In this document: positions 1 to 11,350 of the stretch, one piece after another | Layout: every line of letters begins with the position of its first letter | Position numbering within the stretch: position 1 is the first letter of the stretch | From: Viola odorata | Lineage: Eukaryota > Streptophyta > Magnoliopsida > Malpighiales > Violaceae | Direction of reading: 5' to 3' | Length of the DNA stretch: 64,000 nucleotides | Assembly: GCA_963691705.1 (NCBI GenBank) | Contig: OY829538.1 | Coordinates: forward strand, 80,420,781 to 80,484,780 | The notes under the pieces: generated by a model | Databases searched by the model: none | What the model saw: only the letters and a program-made list of their open reading frames with translations | What the model was told of the DNA's origin: nothing | Program-made: the position numbers and the translations under genes

Positions 1-705
1 AGACCCAATATAGTTGACAATCTTTAACTTAAAAAGACCATTTTTCCCACAGAAATCAACTCTAGAAAACAAGAAAAATCGAACTGAATTCCTGATCATT
101 GAACACTGTTGCACTCATGTCAAGCTGAAACTGAAACATCCTGGACAAAATCAGACTGAACACACTCGCAATTGCAATCGCTGCCTCCAAGAGAACAGTT
201 TTAAAGACCAAAGGTAGCAAAAAAACACATAATACCACAAAAACCTCAAAAAAAAAACCATTTACCTAACCACACCCATCCTCTTTTTTTTTTTATGAAT
301 GATAACCACACCAATCCTCTGAAAACAAAAGAAAAACAACCATGCAACTTATGCAAAGATGATTACCAGGTAGAGACACAGAAAAGAGAGGAATCTCCTT
401 CAAGTTAAAATTAGCCAGTCCAAACAAATTATCAAGTCCCAGTTTTTCTTTTGAAAATCAATCCAGTTCTAGTTTGACTCAAAAGACACCAACTTCAATC
501 TTCCAAAATCCAAAACACCAAAACCCAAAATCCAAACAAACGAAGCTACAAAATCAACACATAAGACAAACTCCCCGCTCAAAATAAAGAATACCCAATT
601 AACCAAAAGCTCAAAACAAACACATGAAAAACATAGCAACCACAGTTTCACATTCACAAACCCAGAAAAAGACGCAAGCTTTAAGCGAAAGAGAGAGAAG
701 GAAGA

Positions 706-840
706 GTTACCCAGATGACAAAAAAAACTAGACTGAAACCACCACCAAACAAACAAGCTTCTCTCTATGATCACACAGACACAAAACTACAGAGCCGTGA
801 AACTGAGGAATTTCGTTCAACAGCGTATATATATAAATAC
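706..840 (-). promoter_or_regulatory. Probable promoter and 5' leader of a minus-strand gene left of the window
   Basis: On the minus strand a strong TATA-type run (GTATTTATATATATAC, about 825-840) is followed downstream by CT-rich leader-like sequence. A good splice donor (CTGG|GTAACTC) follows near 710. No coding exon is recognisable between 1 and 700 on either strand; that part is AT-rich and would be the first intron in the 5' UTR. Inferred from sequence pattern only. Confidence 0.35.
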
Positions 841-1149
841 AAATTGGCTCCACTACTCTTTAGACTCGACTACACCCACTACTAATTTACAAACTGAAAA
901 AGAAGGATTTCTTTTCCCTTTCTTTTCTATTTGGATTTATTTTATTTTATTTTTTATTTTTTTTGTAGAGAGAGAAAGAAAGAGAGGAGAGAGAGTTGAT
1001 GATGATGATTGGACGGAAGGAGTAAAGAATGATTGACGGACTTTGTTGTTGTTGTGTGAATGTGGGTAGTGAGTGGATTTAACCGTATTTAAATGTGTTT
1101 TGAGGTCCGTGTTTTGTGGGGTTAAATAAAAGAAATACAAGCACAATGA

Positions 1150-1805
1150 AATACTATTAATTTTTATTTTTTATTTTCTTAAAATTAAATCAAATAAATG
1201 ACTAGGTGGGCCCCTTTTTATTTAATGAATTAAATATTTTTATTCATTTTTGTCATTCCATTTGATTAGAATTCCTAAAGTGCCATTACGTGGTTGGTGT
1301 GTAAATTCATGGGTTTATCCTAAGCTTATCCTAATAGGATATACTTTCTTTATAAAAATGATTAGTAAGATAGTAAGCTTATCTTTGGTCAAATAATCAA
1401 TGCTACTGTTTATCAATGAGCGGTTGTAGCGTAGTTTGACACTATTATCATCGAAATAAAAAATTTCATTTTTACAAATGAAAAAATATTCGTTGAAAAT
1501 ATTTTATTTAATAATAAATTAATCTAATTCGAATAAAATTAATCATAATGTAATACTCTCTCCCATTTTAATTAAACTTTGTTTTGATTTTGGATACGCA
1601 TATTAAAGAGGCCGGTTGACTCCCTGTTTGAGACAATTTTGCCCCTTACTTTTTCTTAAAGTACGTTAAGGATACTCGTACGTTCGAGAAAAAATAAGAG
1701 ACAAAATTGTCTCAAACAATGAGTCATCCGGCCTTTTTAATACATGTGCTTAAAGTTAAAGTGATAGTTAATAAGAATGATTTAGACTTAAAATTAATAT
1801 TAATA
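1150..1805. other. Intergenic AT-rich DNA with a MITE-like inverted repeat (about 1553-1790)
   Basis: No gene is seen. Around 1600-1650 and 1690-1750 two arms are inverted copies of each other (ATTAAAGAGGCCGG on one side, CCGGCCTTTTTAAT on the other), so the stretch can fold into a long hairpin. The left arm and middle recur at about 59113-59270, which marks it as a dispersed repeat, probably a non-autonomous transposon. No transposase and no clear target duplication were found. Confidence 0.5.
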
Positions 1806-1810
1806 ATAAG

Positions 1811-4800
1811 TGTCGCGCCGTCGCGAGCGAAATTCGGGACGCAAAGAAATCACATAACAATGAAGTCGCCACCCTATTTTTTCTAAGGTTTAGGGAAACC
1901 TAAAAGTCTGAAAAAGAAGAAGAAAATAAAACAAAAACTAAGGCACAAATAAAAAGGGTCTAAACCCGAGAACAACGGTTCGGGGTCGTTTTATGGACTT
2001 GGGAAGGTGTGAGGCACCCAAGTCTCATCCTAAAAAGGTTACCGGTTCTAAAAAGAGGTGTTTTAAAATCATGTTAAAAACAAGTAATTTGGGGCCCTCA
2101 GGGGGGATCGTCGCTTTAATTCTTTAGTTGGTTCGGTTGATTTTATCCTAATTATTGTCGAGTTGTTAAAAAGAAAATAAACATTTTATCCTCTAAAAAA
2201 AGAAAAAGGTCGGTTTGCATACCTATTCCGGTTATATTTAATCGAGTTCAAAAATTAGTCAGATTACATGCAAGATTGATTAAGTGAAATTACTACCATT
2301 TTATTATTAATCTTTACTAAAGCGACGACCCTAGTAAATCATAGACGAATCACGGCGATCGAAATCACTATCATCACAGATGAGTTACTACATCATCGGG
2401 CAAATGCATATGATTAATCCTATTTACTAGGTGATTCTAAGCATGCATAGACTAGCAAAGTACCATTTATATGAATGCGAGAAAACACGTTGAAAAGAGA
2501 AAAACTGGAAAGTGGGGTCGAAGCCGCGCACATAACACATTCGTCAAAGATAACATTAATACATCCATGAGCATAAAGTAAATATCAAGGGATTGCTAAA
2601 TTTAAACGATCACGCAACATTAAAGATTTAAATCTCATTTTAGAAGGTAGCTCTAATGATAAGGGGGATTAAATATGGAGATATTTTCTACGAGTTGGGC
2701 TTAGAGCCCATTTACTATCTTTCCGCTTTCAAATGATTATTTTCTTTGGTGATTTACTATCTTAAAATTTTTGAGGGAACCTGAGTTATTGGAAAAGATT
2801 TAAATCCTATTGTTTTGATTACTACTTTGTTTATTTTTTCTTTGATTGATTTTATTCATTTTTTATTTTTAGGGATTTATTTAAGATTTGAGGATTTTAG
2901 TAATTAATAATCATGCACTTAGATTAAAGCGTGATGTTTGATTACTAGTCCTATTTAAATTTCATGCATTTAATAAAATAAACGTGGAGTAATTACTAAG
3001 CCTAGTTCATTCAAGCAAGGGTCGATTTGGAGTGAAATTATTAAAGGGAGTTATTAATCAAATTATTCTCATGCAATCAAATTGATTTTTATACTAACAA
3101 TTTTAAATAATCCATGCATACAAATATATACAAAAAGCATCGAATAAATAAAAGGGTAGAGAAAAGTGTACTTGAGAGCAAATACCGATTAATTCTAACC
3201 TACAAAATCGAGGTTAGTAGCACAAGCAATAATAATTAATTTAAAAATTCTAATAAATCGGGATTGAGCTCTAAAGCTTGAGTTTGGAAAATCGTCACCA
3301 ATATTGAAGTCGGCGAAGCATCCGATGCCTTCTTGTTCCTTCTGCATATACCTGAAAAGGACGCCGGGGGGTTTCCCCGGCGTATACACTCCGACGATCA
3401 AGTCAGTCGAAAGTCATTACGAGTATATAATAAAATATACTATTGATGCACATAAATAAATCCATATTTGATGTGCATAATGCATAAAGCATGTTCATAA
3501 ACACAAATAAAAATCTATTCGTGGAGTCAAAGCCGCACACGAATGATTGTAAAATTAAAGCACTCATCAGTGTAAGCATCATGCGAACAGATTAATTCGA
3601 ATTCTAACGATTCTAAATAATCGTGCATACGAATAAACAATAAATTAAATTATCAATTTTAATAAAGGCCAAGTGAGCTTTAAAGCTCGAGTTTAGGAAA
3701 TTGTCACCGATATCGAAGATGGTGAAATATTCGATCAGGCCGGTAATTGCGGACTCGGTACCTGTAAAAATATGAAGAAATAGTTAGTACACGATTTAAA
3801 TTAAAAGGGCTTGGGCCGTAGCCCATTTCTTTTATTTTTCACTCATGAGCCGCAGCCCATTCTTTCATTTTTCTTTTGTTGGGCCGCAACCCATTCTTTC
3901 TTTTCTCTCATTGGTTGGGCCGAAGCCCAACCCTTCTTCTCTTCCTTGTCAAAAGACAAGGCTTCTCCCATCTCCTTCTTTCTTTTATTCTTTTCTCATT
4001 TTAGGGCTGCATCAACGCAGCCCTCTCTTTCCTTCTTTTCTAAGATGGCCGGCCATCTTCTCCTTTCTTTCTTTTTTTTCTTTCCTTCTTTTGTTCCTTC
4101 CGGCCAAGGAGCAAGCAGTGGCGGCAGGGCTGGTGGCGAGCAGCGGCTGGGCAGTGGGCAGCAACGGCGGTGGCGGAGGCAATGGAGATCGGACGACGCT
4201 GGAGGCCGAGGAAGAGATGGCGCAGCGATGCTGGTTGGCTCGGGTGATGGCCGGTTTGATTGGGTTGTTTGTGTTTTGGCCGACGGTGATGGGCAGTTCG
4301 GGATATTTGGATGCGGCTGAGGTTTGGACTGAACGGATTTGGGTTTAGCAGTGGTCCGGTTGATTTGGGTTTAGTTGATTTGGGATGGTTGAAGTGGTGG
4401 GTGGTACGGTTGGTACTGGTTTGGTTTTGGGAAATTGGCAGTGCTGATTTTAGGAAATTGGCAGTGAGGATTTTGGTTAATTACTGGTTTTGGCAGAGGA
4501 TTGGAAAGGATTTTGGAATTGGGATTAATTGGGCAGAAGGATTGGAATGGGATTGATTAATTTGGGAGGGGATTCGGATTTGGAATTAATTGGGCAGAGG
4601 ATTGGATTTAATTGATTAATTTGGGAGGGGATTCGGATTTGGAATTAATTGGGCAAAGGATTGGATTTAATTGGCAGAGGCGGATTTAATTTGGATTGAG
4701 GGAGATGAGGCTAATCTTGGTGATTGATCTGGATTAATTTGGTTTGCGCAGAGGATGATTTTTGGTGGGTTTGTGTAATGGCTGCTTTTTTCTTCTGTCC

Positions 4801-5278
4801 TCTCCTTTGAAGGTGAATGAGCGGGAGTATTTATAGGAGGGTGGTGAGCAGTAGAGTTGGTGAGGGAAAGAGCAGCGGTGTGCAAGATTTTCCTGAATGA
4901 GCCGCGCATATCAGATTCTCATTTGAAAAATGGGAGATTTGCCAGCCGCGATGTCAGCGATCTTTACGGAAGAATATTGGATTGTCAGAGATCTGATTTA
5001 GAAAAATGAGGAAGAAGAGAGGTAGTGTTGTCGGAGTTCTTTTGAAAATTAGGAAGATGAGCCGTTGCGTTCGGCGGATGGATGTTTATATTATTTTGTT
5101 CGAACACATTTGAAACCTGATAGAGACTTGGAATAAAAATGTCATGAGGCAATAATAATAATAATAACACACAAATTATTTATGTAAAATTACCAAATTG
5201 ATGAATGATAAAAATATGCGGATATGCGTTAATAAAGGACGATTTAAATTACTCGTGTCCAAAAATCGGGTAGCAACA
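1811..5278 (-). repeat. 3' LTR of the retrotransposon (element in minus orientation)
   Basis: This is a direct repeat of 11351-14818 at an offset of 9540 bp. The few differences seen are near 3523, 3884-3890, 4048-4052, 4914, 5058 and 5069. On the minus strand a TATA box (TATAAATAC) lies at 4827-4835, about 440 bp into the LTR, so most of the LTR would be R/U5. A perfect GC-rich hairpin (9-bp stem, 3361-3383) and several short TGGGCC-type palindromes (3807-3930) stand out in otherwise AT-rich sequence. Plus-strand open frames at 3811-4348 look like chance low-complexity frames. Confidence 0.93.
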
Positions 5279-5282
5279 GTTG

Positions 5283-5292
5283 CCCCCTCTTT
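5283..5292 (-). other. Polypurine tract of the retrotransposon
   Basis: On the minus strand AAAGAGGGGG lies four bases before the start of the 3' LTR, which is where plus-strand DNA synthesis is primed. Its position relative to the LTR edge confirms the minus orientation of the element. Confidence 0.8.
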
Positions 5293-5444
5293 AATGTCTT
5301 ATCAAAAATAAAGTGTAACTTTAAATTTTTGATGAGCATTAAAGATGGTTGCCCCAGTATCACGAATATTCTAAATGTAGAATGAACATGTCATAGACAT
5401 CGAAGGGCATAAATCTTATAATAGAAAAAAAGAAAATGGTTCCA

Positions 5445-6260
5445 CTCGGACACCATGATGTAGAAACGTAATTTGCGAAAATATTAGCTCACCTCCACTC
5501 GGACATCTTGCAGAAATATAAATTGCTTAAATGTAAATTTACCTCCAGTAGGATGTTGATGTGGACATTGATGTAAAGAACTAAATTGCTTTATTGTAAG
5601 CTTACCTTTACTCAGTCGTCGATGCAAAAATGTAAATTGCACAAAAAAATATAAATTTACCTCCACTCGGACGTTGGGCTCCCTTCGGATGCTGATGCTG
5701 AAATTTAAATTGCTTAAATGTAAATGTACCTCAATTCGTATGTTGACGTGTGAATTTAAATTGCACGAAAATAAATTCAGCTCCACTTGGACGCTGATGG
5801 CTCCACTCGGATGCCTTGCAGGAATGTAAAATGCGGTTTCACTCGGACGTCTCCCCTCGAATACCGCGATGCATAAACATAAATCTAGCTCTACTCAGAC
5901 GCTGGTGGCTCCACTCGGATGCCTTGTAAATTCAGTTCCACTCGGACACTGATGACTCTACTCGGACGTCTTGAAATAACGGCTCTACTCAGGTGCCGAC
6001 AACTCCACTCGGATGTTGGAAAATTCAGCTCCACACGGACGCTGATGGCTCCACTCGGATGCCTAAAAAACTCAGTTCCACTCGGACACTGATGACTCCA
6101 CTCGGATGTCTTACAGAAAGTAAAATGCAGATTCACTCGGACGTCTCCCCTCTAATACCGCGATGCATAAATATAAATCCAGCTCTACTCAGAAGCTGGT
6201 GGCTCCACTCGGATGCCTCGCAAGTTTAGTTCCACTCGGACACTGACGTTGATGCTGTTG
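5445..6260 (-). repeat. Tandem array of short CACTCGGA-type repeats in the element's 3' UTR
   Basis: The motif ctccactcggacg (and variants ending in atgcc or acgtc) recurs dozens of times at irregular spacing of roughly 20-50 bp, with a higher-order unit visible. It lies between the second array and the 3' LTR, in the part of Ogre/Tat elements that is untranslated. Overlapping open frames here are a by-product of the repeat and not evidence of a protein. Confidence 0.8.
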
Positions 6261-6334
6261 GGATGATGATAATCATGACTGACTCTGCAAAACAAAGGTT
6301 GAATTCATCAATATTAGTAAGCTTTAAAGCATTT

Positions 6335-7405
6335 GATTTTTTTTGAAAGGTGGGGATTTTGTATCACCGCACAATATTTTTGAAAGGTGGGGTTTGAACC
6401 ACCACACGATTTTTGAAGGGTGGGGTTTGAACCGCCACGATTTTTGAAAGGTGGGGTTTGAACCGCCACATGATTTTTTTGAAAAGTGGGATTTTTGAAC
6501 CGCCACACGATTTTTTTAAAAAACCACCACACAATTTGAAAGGTGGGGTTTGAAACGCCACGATTTTTGAAAGGTGGGGTTTGGACCGCCACGTGATTTG
6601 ACTTTTTAAAAGGTGGGGTTTGAACCGCCACACGATTTTTGAAAGGTGGGGATTTTGTACCACTGCACAATTTGATTTTTTGAAAGGTGGGGTTTAAACC
6701 GCCACACGATTTTTGCAAGGTGGGGTTTGAACCGCCACAAGATTTTTGAAAGGTGGAGTTTTTTGAACCGCCACATTATTTTTTGAAAGGTGGGGTTTGA
6801 ACCGCCACACGATTTTTCTTAAAATGTGGGGTTTGAACCGCCACACGATTTTTTGAAATGTGGGGTTTGAACCGCCACACGATTTTTGAAATGTGGGGTT
6901 TGAACCGCCGCACGATTTTTTTGAAATGTGGGGTTTGAACCGCCACACGATTTTTGAAATGTGGGGTTTGAACCGCCACACGATTTTTTTGAAATGTGGG
7001 GTTTGAACCGCCACACGATTTTTCTTAAAATGTAGGGTTTGAACCGCCACACGATTTTTTTGAAATGTGGGGTTTGAACCGCCACACGATTTTTTGAAAG
7101 GTGGGGTTTAAACCGCCACACGATTTTCGTAACGTGGGGTTTTAAACCGCCACATGATTTTTTGAAAGGTGGGGTTTGAACCGCCACATGATTTTTGAAA
7201 TGTGGGGGTTTTGAACCGCCACATGATTTTTGAAATGTGGGGGTTTTGAACCACCGCACAATTTTTGAAGAGTGGGGTTTGAACCGCCATATAAGATTTT
7301 TGAAGAGTGGGGGTTTTGAACCGCCACACAATCATTTTGAAAAAGTGGGGGTTTTGAACCGCCACACAAGGTTGAAAAGTGGGGGTTTGAACCGCCACAT
7401 CATTT
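6335..7405 (-). repeat. Minisatellite of about 31 copies of a 32-37-bp unit
   Basis: A unit of the form gtggggtttgaaccgcc followed by acacgatttttgaaa repeats about 31 times from 6335 to 7405. Units differ mostly in the length of the T run and by single changes; the centre (about 6780-7110) is the most uniform. The array begins right after the integrase remnant on the element's strand, so it is 3' UTR sequence. Minus-strand frames through it encode a monotonous VAVQTPHFKK-like string, which I read as a side effect of the repeat. Confidence 0.88.
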
Positions 7406-7429
7406 TTTTGATCGATCATCGCCATTCAT

Positions 7430-7890
7430 GTCGGTAAGTATTAAAGCCATTTTTCGAGAATGTGTGCTTGATCACATAAGGACCTTCATACTTGGGAGCC
7501 CACTTTTCTAGATCGTCCTCCTGATGAGGAAAGACTTTTTTCACTACTCACTCCTCGGCTCTGAACTCGCGAGGTCGCTCTTTCTTTTTATAAGCATTAA
7601 CCATCCTCATGGCCGTCAATCATTACCCTGTTCATACCTCTCTTTCGCCCAATAGGATTCTTCCTGATTCAGCCAAGACTTTAACAGAAGGACTTTCCAC
7701 CTCGAGTGGAATTACTGCTTCCATGTTGTAAACTAGGGAATAAAGAGTTGCCTCCCATAGAAGTGCGAATAGCACTATGATAAGCGTGCAAAGGAAAAGG
7801 AAGCACGTCGTGTCAATCCTTATAAGTGATCACCATCTTCTGGGTAATCTTCTTCAAGTTATTGGTGAGCTTCACTATGCCATTCATCTT
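7430..7890 (-). pseudogene. Integrase remnant (end of core and C-terminal domain), frameshifted
   Basis: Minus-strand reading gives, in shifting frames, KKITQKMVITYKD-WHDVLPFPLHAYHSAIRTS, then later DDLEKWAPKYEGPYVIKHTFS. The first resembles the stretch of Gypsy integrase before the 'GMEAVLP' region, the second the C-terminal 'fspNYEGPyvV' motif of Tat/Ogre polyproteins. Stops and frameshifts occur between the blocks. The catalytic D-D-E core is absent because the sequence jumps from the RT flank straight into this part near 7890. Confidence 0.7.
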
Positions 7891-7894
7891 GTGA

Positions 7895-8115
7895 CGGCCA
7901 GGTGAGGAGATTCGATGTCGTCGTCTTGGACTCATGCTTCATCGGAATGCAATGCTCAAATGTATTAGGGTAGCGACCCGACGTATCTTTATACGATTGT
8001 ACGAATACATCCATTTACTCATTGAGGAGTGAAATCAACTTCTCCTAGAGTTCGAGATCATTCCAATCTCGACTATTTCACTGCTTGCCCCCAAGTTCAC
8101 CTCCTGATGGGTGCT
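7895..8115 (-). pseudogene. Remnant of the region just before reverse transcriptase
   Basis: Minus-strand translation in two frames gives VNLGASSEIVEIGM and then LISLLNE(stop)MDVFVQSYKDTSG...FEHCIPMKHE. These match the conserved linker ahead of RT in Tat/Ogre pol (VNLGT...LI.LL.EY.DVFAWSY.DMPG...HRLP). RT itself never follows, so the polymerase was removed by an internal deletion with its junction close to 7890. Confidence 0.65.
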
Positions 8116-8319
8116 TTTGCGACCTTTCTACTAATTGGGCTGACCTGTGTGGAGCCTCAATCTCATCCTCCATTGCGGCGATAATCTCTTTTAAGAGAGA
8201 CGTTTGGGAAGCATGGTAGTGGTCCAATTTACATGTTGGCTCTCCAGACCTTTTCAATGAGTTTCAAGATGGTTCTTTTTCTCCATGAGTATAAATATGG
8301 AATGTCGAAGTTGTATTGA

Positions 8320-8560
8320 CCCAAGTAGATCTCTAGTTGATGATCTTTGGGGATTCTATTGTACTATTCTTGAGAACCATGGGCTTGCTTCGCTTTTCAA
8401 CTTCATTGGAGGTATAACACCTCCCACTCTTGGTCATGCCCCCCAATTTTAGCAATGGTGGAAGAAGGAAGATGAAAGATGGAGGATCCCATAATTGACA
8501 GCCTTCCCTAGCTTTTAACAAAGCTAGAGTCCCCGCCCCTTACGTTTCTTTTCCAAAATC
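8320..8560 (-). pseudogene. gag-protease linker remnant
   Basis: A 62-codon minus-strand frame (8333-8521) contains WDPPSF and MTKSGRCYTSNEVEKR. This resembles the MTRSGR.Y.PEELEKR linker found between gag and protease in Tat/Ogre polyproteins. Sequence from 8560 to 9440 contains no block I can assign. No intact protease motif (DTG/DSG) was seen. Confidence 0.55.
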
Positions 8561-9322
8561 CAAACTCCTCAAGATAAAGATAAACATTGTTCAAGTCCGA
8601 ATAAAATAGAAGTAGATTGTTTTGTTCAAAAGAGGATAATCCCTAAAAGGATGCAATCTTAGATCACGAATGATCTTCTCTGTCTGTCTCCAGTTGTCCA
8701 ATCCATTCTTTTGGCTCAGAGTCCCGTGACTCATACCACATCACGTTTTTTGGCAATCTTGGCAATCTTAGCTAAGATTGGTCGTTTGTCTGATTTTTAC
8801 TCTAGAGATAGCTTTTCTCTTATTTCCTCCAGCGCAAATCCAGCTGTCATCCATACTCTAGCAATAGTATTTCAATACTCCTAGCTTTACACGTTTTTAG
8901 ATCGGCAGACTTTAGGCAAGACTGCACCCAAGATCGCTAGTTTGTGCTGAAAGCTGATATTTTCTTCATTCCCATGAAAGGCACCATTTTTACCATAAAC
9001 AAGGTAGTTTTAAGATGGTAAAAAAAATCATGAAATCAGACGTCAATCAGCAGTTTCTTCCATTACCGGCCTCGTTGGGGTGGCGACAACTTCACACCCA
9101 TAATCTGAAAGGGATCGCATGCGAATCCTTACTAGAAATATTCTGGACAATCTTAGAAAAAACTAACTCGCAAGGAGCCGTGGTAGGAGCACATGTTTGG
9201 GATACATGCTTGAAGGAATAAAGGGTGGGAAGGCCTTCTTTGATAATATCGACCTCTTTTATCCCATGAGTTTTCTTCTCAACCATGGATGCCTCCAAAA
9301 TCTATCAACTATTCCACATTCT

Positions 9323-9432
9323 GTAAGAAGATCGCACAATCCTGGATTCTATGCTTACTTGCCCCCAGGCAAAATAAACAATCTTCACAATCTTGGATTC
9401 TATACTTACTTGCCCCCAGGCAAAATAAACAA
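9323..9432. repeat. 54-bp direct duplication inside the element
   Basis: A segment containing tacttgcccccaggcaaaat occurs twice in immediate succession (about 9323-9378 and 9379-9432) with one or two differences. It is a small local tandem duplication in the degenerate gag-pol region. Confidence 0.75.
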
Positions 9433-9439
9433 TCTTCTC

Positions 9440-9800
9440 AAATTATCCTCTGAATGTCGCAGATATCTTCCTTTGACTAGCGCAAAGAAAAGCTTTTCTC
9501 GTGGTAACCCCAACGCTTAATGGAAAGGGATCATCAATCTTCTTGACTGAAATAATATTCACTCCTTCATCACCTAAGGAATGATTCGGAAGAGGGTTGA
9601 TTGTTGTGTTAAGCCCTTTGTTTAATCCTTCGAAGAGGATCCATCCGCACTTGATCAAGTGACGAACCTGTGCCTTGAAAGATGGAACAATTCTTTAGAG
9701 TGTGACTCCGAGTTCCCGCATGGTATGCATATGTAACATTAGGATCGAACCCCTTCGGGAGATAAGCTTGGAAAGGTCGGATTGGAGTTGGTATGATCTA
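9440..9800 (-). pseudogene. gag C-terminal remnant
   Basis: Minus-strand reading gives FDPNVTYAYHAGTRSHTLKNC, which corresponds to the zinc-knuckle-like block near the end of Tat/Ogre gag (usually C.YH.G..GH..E.C; the first Cys is lost here). After a frameshift it continues VRHLIKCGWILFEG...TTINPLPNHSLGDEGVNII, matching the conserved 'IQDLID.GWI.FE...NPLPNH...VN' block. A second, decayed copy of the same LIKCGW block lies at about 10085-10140. Broken frames show it is not functional. Confidence 0.7.
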
Positions 9801-10084
9801 ATCGGCTGCTTAGAAGATGCTCGTAGATTTTTGGAAGAGGTAGTAGTGGCTCGATAGTTTTGGTTATCTTGGTTTTTTTTGTGTTCTTTGGTGGGTTATA
9901 TGGTCTTATTTGTATGTGTTGTGATATTTGTAGTGGGGATGATGGGAAAAGTGGAAACGTTTCTTGGTTCCGACGATAGTTTTGGTGATTTTGATTGGGA
10001 ATTATTATTATTATTTTTTTGGTTCTTTGGGGGGGGGGGGTCATATGGTCTTTTGGTGAATCTTTCGTAGGAGGCCCATCCACA

Positions 10085-10380
10085 TTTGATCAAGTGACGA
10101 ACATGTGCTTTAAAGGCGGAATAATACTCTAGAGTGTAATCCGGAGTTCCTTGTCCAATTGCGCCAATTACAGATTAGGGCATAGAGGGACTCGTGATAG
10201 TAGGCCCCGTTGTATGAATGGAAGAGGCGGATAATCAAGTGTCATCTTGTCCCATTCTTTTTGCTTGTAGTACCCGTTCTGAAGTAGTTTGGAGTTGCTC
10301 CTTTAGCTCTGCTATCCTCATGACCAGTTCTGTCCTTTTCTGTGTTTGAAGAGCTTTCGGGGGAATAGTTCTATCTTTAA
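10085..10380 (-). pseudogene. Second degenerate gag block
   Basis: Minus strand: RKVKDRTIPPKALQTQKRTELVMRIAELKEQLQ (a coiled-coil-like charged stretch), a stop, and then EYYSAFKAHVRHLIKCGWASYERF. The last part repeats the KAxVRHLIKCGW motif of the block at 9640, so the gag region appears locally duplicated or rearranged. The segment 9739-10083 between the blocks is low complexity and includes a run of G (about 10028-10040). Confidence 0.5.
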
Positions 10381-10851
10381 CCTTCCTGAAAATAAAGAAA
10401 ACAGATAGATGTAAATATGGGCATAAGAAAAAACTGTATGCATGTGTGCATCTGACTTAAGGTCCAACTATCCTAATTTTTTCTGAATTCATTTTAATCA
10501 TGATAGATTGATTTATCTTCGAAAATTAGCCAAGTATTTGCTATATGATATTTCCAAGTTGGGCAACTGAGTGCCTTGGAAGAAGGTTTTATTCAAATCT
10601 AGTCCCTATAGAGGCAGCTTAAACTCCATCTCTAGGAAGGAAAAATGATATCACATCATTTTCTAAAATCCTAGGTTTTGATCACTTGTGCATTGCAGAA
10701 ATTTAAATCCTAAATTTCGCCTGAATGATGCATGATATGCGTGTTAATATAGGAAAACAGAAGGAGTAAAGGGTGGGTTTAATAAAAGCAATAATAAGGA
10801 TAGAATTTAATACCTTGAAAGGATATAAATTAAAATCGCAGAAGAGAGAAT

Positions 10852-10985
10852 AATGGCAATAACGAAGCAATTTGGAAAATATACATGCGATATATCATGG
10901 CAATAATGAGGCAAATTGGAACATATACATGGGATATATTCATGAATGATGAAGCAAATTGGAACATATACATGCGATCATGATG
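10852..10985. repeat. Tandem repeat of about 50 bp, three copies, in the element's 5' UTR
   Basis: Three imperfect units share gaagcaaattggaacatata followed by catgcgat or catgggat. They lie between the primer site and the gag remnants on the minus-strand map. No coding role is visible. Confidence 0.65.
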
Positions 10986-11329
10986 CATATGCTAGGGTAA
11001 TTGCAACTACTTCTAACTGGCTGAAAGGCTCCCGGACGATACCATAGAAGTGGTCCCTCAGTAAATGGATATGTGATTGCTGACCGAAACATAAAGGAAT
11101 CGGGGCGCTCACCCATTTAGGGGTTCTAGTCCGAGTTAGGGTTCATGAAAGCTGACTGGGACCCAAGTCCTCAGGGCTTCACTAATACCAACCTAATCCT
11201 ATTTGGGAAGGCCCGGCGAAAGGGCATTATGCGTGATGTGAATGAGAAGACAACAGTTGATATCTAAGCGAATAAATAAATAATAACAATAAACACCTCA
11301 AGCAAATAATTCCGGCTTCGACCCTAAGA

Positions 11330-11347
11330 TCCCCAGCGGAGTCGCCA
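11330..11347 (-). other. Primer binding site (tRNA-Arg type)
   Basis: Minus-strand TGGCGACTCCGCTGGGGA starts three bases inside the 5' LTR edge. It matches the tRNA-Arg-derived primer site reported for Ogre/Tat elements. Together with the purine tract at 5283-5292 it sets the element's direction. Confidence 0.8.
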
Positions 11348-11350
11348 AAC

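Noticed and set aside
3811..4348. Two overlapping plus-strand frames of about 168 codons in the LTR
   Set aside because: Low-complexity Phe/Ser/Gly-rich translations of C/T-rich then G-rich DNA, antisense to the element; one is broken in the other LTR.
6335..7405. CRISPR-like look of a regular repeat array
   Set aside because: Units are contiguous without unique spacers, and the host is a plant retrotransposon 3' UTR.
6314..7425. Overlapping minus-strand frames of 100-170 codons made of VAVQTPHFKK-like repeats
   Set aside because: They follow from a ~35-bp repeat lacking stops in several frames; frames start and end at unit-length changes and none is conserved.
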